A stretch of 64,000 nt of DNA, from contig NZ_PVZG01000015.1 in assembly GCF_003002065.1 (NCBI RefSeq), positions 156,968-220,967 on the forward strand, written 5' to 3'. The position numbers and the translations under genes were made by a program. Positions 39,534 to 46,293 of this stretch are shown piece by piece; the first letter of the stretch is position 1; each line of letters begins with the position of its first letter. Below the pieces are notes generated by a model. It was not told the DNA's origin and did no database searches. It saw nothing but the letters and a program-made list of their open reading frames with translations. Origin of the DNA: Pseudosporangium ferrugineum. GTDB taxonomy: Bacteria; Actinomycetota; Actinomycetes; Mycobacteriales; Micromonosporaceae.

Positions 39534-40340
39534 ATGCCCACGATCGTCGCCGGCGAGGTCACCCTGCACTACGAGGAGTCCGGCCGCGGGGCGCCCGTCG
39601 TGCTGATCCCGGGCACCGGCGCGCGGGGCCGCACCTGGTGGCTGCACCAGGTGCCCGCGCTGGTCGCCGCCGGATACCGGGCCATCACCCTCGACAACCG
39701 CGGCGCGGGCCGCAGCGGCCCGGTCGGACCCTCCCTGACGGTCGCGGACCTCGTCGCCGACGCGGCCGCGCTGATCGAGGAGGTGGCCGGCGGCCCGTGC
39801 CGCCTGGTCGGCACGTCGATGGGGTCACTGATCATTCAAGAGCTGCTTCTCGTACGCCCGGAGCTGGCGTCCCGCGCCGTCCTGATCGCCTCCCGCGCCC
39901 GCCCCGACCCGATGTCGCTGGCCCTGGCCGCGGCGGAACGGCAACTCGCCGACTCCGGCGTGAAGCTGCCCCGGGCGTACGACGCGGCCACGCGTGCCCT
40001 GCAGAACCTGTCGCCGCGCACGCTCGCCGACCCGGCCGTGGTGCAGGACTGGCTGGACATCCTCGAGCTGTCGCCGACCACCTGGAACGATCCGGGGCTC
40101 CGCGCCCAGATGGACGCCGCCCTGGACACCGACCGGCGTCCGGCGTACGCGGGGATCGGCGTGCCGGCCCTGGTGCTGTCGTTCGCCGACGACCTGGTGG
40201 CACCGCCGGCCCGGGGCCGCGAGCTGGCGGCGGCGATCCCCGGCGCGGTCTACGAGGAGATCGCCGGCGCGGGCCACTACGGCTACCTCGAACGGCCCGA
40301 GGCCGTGAACGAGGCGATCCTGCGGTTCCTCGCGGCATGA
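39534..40340 (+). CDS. Alpha/beta hydrolase
   Basis: 268 residues: oxyanion region LIPGTGARGRTW, DNRGAGRS, nucleophile elbow GTSMGS, an acid in LVLSFADDLVAP and a catalytic His in GAGHYGYLE. It is cytoplasmic. ATGA overlap couples it to the phosphopantetheinyl transferase, so it may be a type-II thioesterase-like or hydrolytic helper for a carrier-protein pathway. That role is inferred from context only. Confidence 0.88.
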   Translation: MPTIVAGEVTLHYEESGRGAPVVLIPGTGARGRTWWLHQVPALVAAGYRAITLDNRGAGRSGPVGPSLTVADLVADAAALIEEVAGGPCRLVGTSMGSLIIQELLLVRPELASRAVLIASRARPDPMSLALAAAERQLADSGVKLPRAYDAATRALQNLSPRTLADPAVVQDWLDILELSPTTWNDPGLRAQMDAALDTDRRPAYAGIGVPALVLSFADDLVAPPARGRELAAAIPGAVYEEIAGAGHYGYLERPEAVNEAILRFLAA

Positions 40341-40978
40341 TCGAGCGCATCCTGCCGGCGTCCGTACGCTCGGCCCACGCCCGCGAGGACCCGCCGTCGG
40401 CGACCCTGTACCCGGCCGAGGAGGAGCTGGTCGCCCGCGCGGTGCCCAAACGCCGCGCCGAGTTCACGACGGTGCGGCACTGCGCCCGGCAGGCCCTGGC
40501 GTCGCTGGGCGAACCCCCGGCCCCGATCCTGCGCGGCGACCGCGGAGCACCGATCTGGCCGGCCGGCGTCGTGGGCAGCCTGACCCACTGCGCGGGCTAC
40601 CGGGCGGCGGCGGTGGCCCACGCGGCGGACGTGGCGGGCATCGGCATCGACGCGGAGGTCCACGGCCCGCTGCCGGCCGGGGTGCTGGACCTGGTGTCGC
40701 TGCCCGGCGAGCGCGAGCACCTGAGCGCCCTTGCCGCCGCCGGCTCCGGCACGTGGTGGGAGCGGTTGCTCTTCAGCGCCAAGGAGTCGGTCTACAAGGT
40801 GTGGTTCCCGCGCACGGGGGAGTGGCTGGGCTTCGAGGAGGCGGCGGTCACCTTCCACCCGGAGGCCGGATCCTTCACGGCCCGGCTGCTGCGGACGGGA
40901 CCGTTCACGGAACTGCACGGACGGTTCCTGGTCGACGACGGCATCGTCCTGACAGCAATCGTCCTCGACCCGTCGTAG
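40337..40978 (+). CDS. 4'-phosphopantetheinyl transferase (EntD/Sfp type)
   Basis: 213 residues. Conserved blocks are FTTVRHCARQAL, VVGSLTHCAGYRAAAV, GIGIDAE (Mg2+-binding) and FSAKESVYKVW. It transfers phosphopantetheine from CoA to carrier proteins of NRPS/PKS or siderophore synthases. It lies just beyond the siderophore importer but no carrier-protein gene is in the window. GTG/ATG choice: ATG 40337 overlaps the hydrolase stop by 4 bp. Confidence 0.94.
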   Translation: MIERILPASVRSAHAREDPPSATLYPAEEELVARAVPKRRAEFTTVRHCARQALASLGEPPAPILRGDRGAPIWPAGVVGSLTHCAGYRAAAVAHAADVAGIGIDAEVHGPLPAGVLDLVSLPGEREHLSALAAAGSGTWWERLLFSAKESVYKVWFPRTGEWLGFEEAAVTFHPEAGSFTARLLRTGPFTELHGRFLVDDGIVLTAIVLDPS

Positions 40979-41050
40979 CGCGGCGTCCCTCCTTCCTCGG
41001 GCGCTGGATCTCGTTCCGCGGCTGGGCTTGCTCGGGCGCTCCTTCCTCGG

Positions 41051-41100
41051 GCGTTGGGCTGCTTGTTCAGGCGTTGGGCTGCTTGCTCAGGCGTTGGGCG
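41051..41100. repeat. 20-bp tandem repeat at the 3' end of the VWA gene
   Basis: GCGTTGGGCTGCTTGTTCAG (41051-41070) is followed by the same unit with one change (41071-41090) and a 10-bp partial copy. A related pair, CCTTCCTCGGGCG(C/T)TGG, occurs just upstream. The VWA stop codon lies inside the first unit, so repeat number sets the protein's C-terminus. Confidence 0.75.
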
Positions 41101-42251
41101 AAGGACATCAGGTCCCGTCGTTCGATGGCCGCCGCCATCAGGTCCGGGAAGGCGTCCGGCGTGCACGCGAACGCCGGCACCCCCAGGGCCGCCAGCGCCG
41201 CCGCGTTCTCGTGGTCGTAGGCGGGCGCGCCCTCGTCGGACAACGCCAGCAGCACCACCACCTGCACCCCCGCCGCCGTCATCTCCGCCACCCGGCGCAG
41301 CATCTGCTCCCGGACGCCGCCCTCGTACAGGTCGCTGATCAGCACGAAGATGCTGTCCCGCGGCCGGGTGATCAGCTGCTGGCCGTACCCGATGGCGCGG
41401 TTGATGTCCGTGCCGCCGCCGAGCTGCGTGCCGAACAGCACCTCGACCGGGTCGCTCAGCTGCTCGGTCAGGTCGACCACGGCCGTGTCGAAGACCACCA
41501 GGGACGTCCGCAGCGACCGCATCGACGCCAGCACCGCCGCGAACACCCCGGAGAACACGACGGACGCCGCCATCGACCCGGACTGGTCGACGCACAGCAC
41601 CACGTCACGCTGCACCGCGGTGGTGCGGCGCCCGTACCCGACCAGCCGTTCCGGCACGACCGTGCGATGCTCCGGCTGATAGTGCTTGAGGTTCGCGCGG
41701 ATGGTGCGGTCCCAGTCGATGTCGGCGTGCCGCGGCCGGTTGATCCGCGCGGCCCGGTTCAGCGCCCCGTTGACCGCCGCGAGGGTCTTCTGGCTGATGC
41801 GCTTCTCCAGCTCGGCCACCACCTTGCGCACCACCTGCCGCGCCGCGTCCTTGGTGCGTTCGGGCATCACCCGGTTCAGCGACAGCAACGTGCCGACCAG
41901 GTGCACGTCCGGTTCGACCGCGGCCAGCATCTCCGGCTCCAGCAGCAGCCGGGTCAGATCCAGCCGCTCGATGGCGTCCGCCTGCATGACCTGCACGACC
42001 GTGCTGGGAAAATACTCCCGGATGTCGCCGAGCCACCGGGCCACCTTCGGGGCGGAACCGCCGAGCCCCGCCGACCGGGAGGTGCGCGGCCCCTCGCCGT
42101 CCTCGCCTCCGTCGTAGAGCGCGGCCAGCGCCGCGTCCATGCGGGCGTCGCGACCCTCGGCCGCACCCAGCGAATCGTCGGCCGGACCGCCCAGCACGAG
42201 CCGCCACCGCCGCAGCCGCTCGCGCTTCGCCGGATCCTCGATCTCCGTCAT
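41067..42251 (-). CDS. VWA domain protein of the MoxR/SWIM cluster
   Basis: 394 residues. A helical N-terminal half (to about 205) precedes a VWA domain with an intact MIDAS: VVLCVDQSGSMAAS (Asp222-x-Ser-x-Ser226) and GGGTDINRA. No export signal. It is the last gene of a four-gene operon (SWIM/DUF5691, MoxR, DUF5682, VWA), overlapping the DUF5682 gene by 4 bp. MoxR AAA+ proteins typically act with such VWA partners, as chelatase-like or assembly machines. The C-terminus falls in a 20-bp tandem repeat. Confidence 0.92.
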   Translation of the reverse strand: MTEIEDPAKRERLRRWRLVLGGPADDSLGAAEGRDARMDAALAALYDGGEDGEGPRTSRSAGLGGSAPKVARWLGDIREYFPSTVVQVMQADAIERLDLTRLLLEPEMLAAVEPDVHLVGTLLSLNRVMPERTKDAARQVVRKVVAELEKRISQKTLAAVNGALNRAARINRPRHADIDWDRTIRANLKHYQPEHRTVVPERLVGYGRRTTAVQRDVVLCVDQSGSMAASVVFSGVFAAVLASMRSLRTSLVVFDTAVVDLTEQLSDPVEVLFGTQLGGGTDINRAIGYGQQLITRPRDSIFVLISDLYEGGVREQMLRRVAEMTAAGVQVVVLLALSDEGAPAYDHENAAALAALGVPAFACTPDAFPDLMAAAIERRDLMSFAQRLSKQPNA

Positions 42252-44785
42252 GCGATCTCCCGCCCCAGCAGCGCGCTCAGCGTCGGCAGCACGGTGGCCG
42301 CCCGGTCGTGGTCCAGCACCAGCGGTTCGGCCCGCGCCACCGCGCCGCCGGCTATCCGCTCGCCGATCGCGCGGCGCTCACCCGTGGCGAAGGCGCCGAA
42401 CGTACGCCTCAGCAGCGGCAGCACGTCACCGAAGGCGTCCGCGGGGATGTCGGCGAGCCACTCGTCGATCAGCTCCAGCAGGGCGTCGTCGTGCACCAGC
42501 AGCAGCCCGCCGCCGGACAGGAACCCCTCGACCCACGCGGCGCCGTGCGCGGGCGGCGTGCCCACGGTCAGCGGCAACCGCAGCCGCCGGCGTACCTCGC
42601 CGCTGTCGAGCCGCCCGGCGTCGAGCAGCAGCCGGGTCAGCCGCCCGGCGATCAGCCCGTGCAGCCCGTCCCGCCGGGACACCGACCCCAGCGTGGTCAG
42701 CCAGCGTTCCCGCAGCTCGTCGTCGTCCAGCAGGCCGACCGCCCGGTGCACGCCGTCCACGTACCCGCGCAGTTCCCGGGCCGCCTCATCGGACAGTGAC
42801 CCGACCGCCGCGGGCAACCCCGCGCAGACCCGGGTGAGCAGTCCGGCGGTCACGGAGGCCAGCCCGGCGACATCGGTACGCCGCACGTCGCCGTACCGGA
42901 GGGTGCGCGCCAGCGCCGGAATCGCCGCCATGAGGTGGTTGATGTCGGCGTCGAGCGCGGCCCGGGTGTCCAGCGCGGCGAGCACCGCCGGGAACGCGTC
43001 CCCCAGCTCGGCGAGCAGGCACACCTCGACCAGCGCGGTCACGTCGCCGAGCGCGGCCGCGTCCCGGGCCGCCCCGGTCACCTTCGCGGTGGCCGCGGCG
43101 ACGACCGTGGTCCCGTACATGCTGCCCTCGACCAGCTGCACCGCGAAGTCGGGCAGCCACCGCAGCCGCCACTGCTCCCGGAACGTCCCGGTCCCGCGCC
43201 GGGCGGTCTCGGGCTCGCCCCACGGCACCCCGATCGCCCGCATCCGGTGCAACAGCCGGCTGCGTGCCAGGTCCATGTCGCGGCGCAGGTCCAGCTCAAG
43301 AACCCGTTCCAGGGCCTCCGGCTTCAACCGTACGGCGCGCTGCTGCGCCGCAAGATCACGTGCCAGCGGTACGGCGGGCATGTCGTCGGGCACGCCCCCG
43401 AGCCGCTCCCCGACGACCAGCTTCCGCCCGATGAGCTCGCCCCGCAGCGGTTCCCCGTCGCACATGACGGCCTCGGCGGCCTCGGTCACCTCGGCGAGCC
43501 CGGCGAGCGGCCGCCCCCGCAACGTGGCCAGCGCCTCGGCAAGCCGGGTCGCCTCGATGACATGCGCGGACGACGTGGGCACCCCCTCACCCCGCAACAC
43601 CCCGGCCGCGTCGACCAGCCACCGCGGCACCACGTCCCCGCCGGCGGTGAAAAGGTGGTGGTACCACCCCGGCGACCGCACCCCGGCCCCGTACCCGGAC
43701 CACGAGGCGAGCCGCCCGTACGTCCACGGCACCCACGTGAAGGCAACCTTCGCCTTCTTCCGCCCCTTGAGCACCGCGGCATCCTCCTTCGCGGTGACCT
43801 TCCGAGCGAGCGCGGGCACATGCCAAGCTCCGCACACCACGGCAATCTCGTCGTGGGTCCGCCGCACCTCCCGCAAGACCGTCCGCATGTACGCCTCCCG
43901 CACCAGATCCTCGGGATCCTCGGCGGACGTCTCCCGGATCGCCGTCATAGCCTCGGCGATGGCCTCGAAGGCGGGCATCCCCCGATGCTCGACAACGTCC
44001 TCCCACCACCGCTCGGGATCGTCATAACCGGCAGCCCGCGCCAACTCCCCGATCGGATCCACCGGCCGCACCCGCCCACCCGGCAGCCCGCCCTCCGCCT
44101 CCCCGGCCGCAACATCCTCATGCCCGGCTTCCGGGGGTGGAACGTCTCCGTATCCAGCTTGCCCGGGTGGGGTGTCCTCGTGCGCGGCTTCCCGGGGTGC
44201 GGCGTGTCCGTGCCCGGGCGCGACGTGTTCGTGTCCGGCTTGCCCGGGTGGGGTGTCCTCGTGCGCGGCTTGCCCGGGTGCGGGGTTCTCCTGCTCGCGT
44301 CCACCGGTCCGTGGCCGGCCGGAATCCCCCGGTGGAGTGCGCCGCTGCCCGTCGCTGCCCGGGCCGGCGGCCCCGTGCGGGGCGTCGGCGTGTCCCGGGT
44401 CGCCGGGCCCGGACACCTCCGGCAGCGTGCCGCCGGGTCCGGCGACGTCAGGTGCCGCGTCCTGCGAGCCGGCAAGGCGGTAGGCGTAGGGGAGGTCGAA
44501 GAAGCGCACCGGGACGTCGTTGCGCACTGCCCACCGGATCGCCTGCCATTCCGGCGAGAAGACCGCGAACGGCCAGAAGGCGGAACGGCGGGGGTCGTCC
44601 GCGGCGTAGCCGAGCAGCGCCACCGGCGGTTCGAGGCCCGGGTCGGCGACCCAGCGCACCAGGTCGTCGGCCTCCGGTGGCCCCTCGACCAGGAGCACGG
44701 TCGGCCGCTGGCGGTCGAGCTCCTCGACCACGGCGCGGGCCGAGCCCGGCCCGTGGTGGCGGATCCCGTAGAGACGTTCAGCCAT
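42248..44785 (-). CDS. DUF5682 family protein with internal repeat linker
   Basis: 845 residues, cytoplasmic. The N-terminal domain (MAERLYGIRHHGPGSARAV, VLLVEGPPEADDLVRWVADP, FFDLPYAYRLAG) resembles the TraB/erythromycin-esterase-like fold with His and Glu residues; AVVCGAWHVPAL recurs later. A long, mainly helical C-terminal part follows. A low-complexity insert at about residues 125-233 contains a repeated AAHEDTPPGQAG unit. The biochemical function of DUF5682 is unknown; it is characteristically linked to MoxR and VWA genes. ATG 44785; ATGA overlap with the VWA gene. Confidence 0.85.
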   Translation of the reverse strand: MAERLYGIRHHGPGSARAVVEELDRQRPTVLLVEGPPEADDLVRWVADPGLEPPVALLGYAADDPRRSAFWPFAVFSPEWQAIRWAVRNDVPVRFFDLPYAYRLAGSQDAAPDVAGPGGTLPEVSGPGDPGHADAPHGAAGPGSDGQRRTPPGDSGRPRTGGREQENPAPGQAAHEDTPPGQAGHEHVAPGHGHAAPREAAHEDTPPGQAGYGDVPPPEAGHEDVAAGEAEGGLPGGRVRPVDPIGELARAAGYDDPERWWEDVVEHRGMPAFEAIAEAMTAIRETSAEDPEDLVREAYMRTVLREVRRTHDEIAVVCGAWHVPALARKVTAKEDAAVLKGRKKAKVAFTWVPWTYGRLASWSGYGAGVRSPGWYHHLFTAGGDVVPRWLVDAAGVLRGEGVPTSSAHVIEATRLAEALATLRGRPLAGLAEVTEAAEAVMCDGEPLRGELIGRKLVVGERLGGVPDDMPAVPLARDLAAQQRAVRLKPEALERVLELDLRRDMDLARSRLLHRMRAIGVPWGEPETARRGTGTFREQWRLRWLPDFAVQLVEGSMYGTTVVAAATAKVTGAARDAAALGDVTALVEVCLLAELGDAFPAVLAALDTRAALDADINHLMAAIPALARTLRYGDVRRTDVAGLASVTAGLLTRVCAGLPAAVGSLSDEAARELRGYVDGVHRAVGLLDDDELRERWLTTLGSVSRRDGLHGLIAGRLTRLLLDAGRLDSGEVRRRLRLPLTVGTPPAHGAAWVEGFLSGGGLLLVHDDALLELIDEWLADIPADAFGDVLPLLRRTFGAFATGERRAIGERIAGGAVARAEPLVLDHDRAATVLPTLSALLGREIA
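44159..44271 (-). repeat. Exact 32-bp in-frame repeat within the DUF5682 gene
   Basis: A 32-bp stretch beginning TTGCCCGGGTGGGG occurs at 44159-44190 and again at 44240-44271, 81 bp apart (27 codons, in frame). It encodes the AAHEDTPPGQAG unit, within a His/Pro/Gly-rich linker. Confidence 0.8.
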
Positions 44786-44867
44786 CGAACGGCCACCCGC
44801 CACCGTGCCGGCGGACCCCACCGCGCCCCTCACACCCCGCGAACTGCGCCCGCACCGCCCAAGACGA

Positions 44868-45060
44868 GGGCGTCGCGGGCCGCGCCCACACCGCCCGGCG
44901 TGAGGGCCTCGCGGGTCGCGCCGATCCCGCCCGGCGTGGGGGCGTCGTGGGCCGCGCCCACACCGCCCGGCACTCATGCGTTGTGGGTCGTGTCGATGTC
45001 GCTGCGTGCTCGGGCATTGCGGGCCGCGCCGGGGTCGGTCGGGGGTCAGGCATCGCGGGC
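44868..45060. repeat. Degenerate 36-bp tandem repeats between MoxR and DUF5682 genes
   Basis: About five units of GGGCGTCGCGGGCCGCGCCC... (36 bp, with 35-37-bp variants) begin at 44868, 44904, 44940, 44977 and 45012, and a partial copy at 45049 runs into the 3' end of the MoxR gene. Units are adjacent with no unique spacers, so this is not CRISPR. The 260-bp gap between the two genes consists almost wholly of these repeats. Confidence 0.75.
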
Positions 45061-46293
45061 CGCCCGGTAGAAGTCGCGCCAGTCGGTGCGTTCGCGGACG
45101 ACCGTTTCCAGGTATTCGCGCCAGACCACGCTGTCGGAGACGGGGTCCTTGACGACCGCGCCGAGGATGCCCGCCGCCACGTCGCTCGCGTGGAGGTTGC
45201 CGTCGCCGAAGTGGGCGGCCAGGGCCATGCCGCTGGTGATCACGGAGATGGCCTCGGCGGTGGAGAGGGTGCCGGTCGGGGATTTGAGTTTCGTCCGCCC
45301 GTCCTCGGTCATCCCGTTGCGCAGCTCGCGGAACACCGTCACGACCCGCCGGATCTCCTCGAGCGCGGTCGGCACCTCCGGCAGATCGAGCGAGCGGCCC
45401 AGCTGGGCGACCCGCCGCGCCACGATCTCCACCTCGTCGTCGGCGGAGGCGGGCACGGGCAGCACCACCGTGTTGAAACGCCGCCGGAGGGCGCTCGACA
45501 GCTCGTTGACGCCCCGGTCGCGGTCGTTGGCCGTGGCGATCAGGTTGAAGCCGCGCTGCGCCTGGACCTCGGTGTTGAGCTCGGGCACGGGCAGCGTCTT
45601 CTCGGACAGGATGGTGATCAGCGCGTCCTGCACGTCGGACGGCACCCGGGTCAGCTCCTCGACGCGGGCGATCGTGCCGGTCTGCATCGCGCGCATGACG
45701 GGGCTCGGGGTGAGCGCCGCCTCCGACGGTCCCTCGGCGAGCAGGCGCGCGTAGTTCCAGCCGTACCGGATGGTTTCCTCGGCCGTGCCCGCCGTGCCCT
45801 GCACCAGCTGGGTGGAGTCGCCGCTGATGGCGGCGGCGAGGTGCTCGGACACCCACGTCTTGGCCGTGCCCGGCACGCCGAGCAGCAGCAGGGCCCGGTC
45901 GGTGACCAGGGTGGACACCGCGACCTCCATGAGCCGCCGGGGCCCGACGTACTTGGGGGTGATCTTCGCGCCGTCGCCGAGCAGGTAGGTCACCACCGCC
46001 TGCGGGGACAGGCGCCAGCCCGGCGGCCGGGGCCGGTCGTCGGTCGCGGCGAGCAGGGCCAGCTCCTCGGCATACTGATCCTCGGCATGCGGCCGCAAAG
46101 CCGAAAGCCCGCCCCCGGACGAGCCGGAAGAGCCGGAGGAGCCCGAGGAGCCGGAAGAGCCCGAGCCGGAGGGGCCGGAAGCCGGGGACCCGGAAGGCCC
46201 GGAAGAGCCCGCGGTGCCGGCAGAAGGGGCGGAGCCCGCAGGGCCGGAGGGAAGCCCGCCGTCGGACGGGCGGGGGGCGGTGCGGTCGGTCAC
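45046..46293 (-). CDS. MoxR-type AAA+ ATPase
   Basis: 415 residues. A Ser/Gly/Pro-rich tail (1-60, with GSSGSSGSSGSSGGG) precedes the AAA+ core: Walker A GVPGTAKT (136-143), Walker B-like GTIARVEELTRVP, sensor 1 FNLIATANDRD, and an Arg finger in SSALRRRFN. It is the motor of the SWIM/MoxR/DUF5682/VWA group. GTG 46293 follows AGGAG and overlaps the SWIM gene stop by 4 bp. The 3' end and the gap after it are made of 36-bp repeats, so transcription through to DUF5682 is likely but not coupled. Confidence 0.93.
   Translation of the reverse strand: MTDRTAPRPSDGGLPSGPAGSAPSAGTAGSSGPSGSPASGPSGSGSSGSSGSSGSSGSSGGGLSALRPHAEDQYAEELALLAATDDRPRPPGWRLSPQAVVTYLLGDGAKITPKYVGPRRLMEVAVSTLVTDRALLLLGVPGTAKTWVSEHLAAAISGDSTQLVQGTAGTAEETIRYGWNYARLLAEGPSEAALTPSPVMRAMQTGTIARVEELTRVPSDVQDALITILSEKTLPVPELNTEVQAQRGFNLIATANDRDRGVNELSSALRRRFNTVVLPVPASADDEVEIVARRVAQLGRSLDLPEVPTALEEIRRVVTVFRELRNGMTEDGRTKLKSPTGTLSTAEAISVITSGMALAAHFGDGNLHASDVAAGILGAVVKDPVSDSVVWREYLETVVRERTDWRDFYRAARDA

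Noticed and set aside
44868..45060. 36-bp repeats as a CRISPR array
   Set aside because: Repeat length is CRISPR-like, but units abut without unique spacers, are degenerate, and no cas genes are present.
42248..45856. DUF5682 gene starting as far upstream as 45856
   Set aside because: The extra part translates the tandem repeats and the antisense of MoxR into Arg-rich nonsense; ATG 44785 begins the conserved domain.
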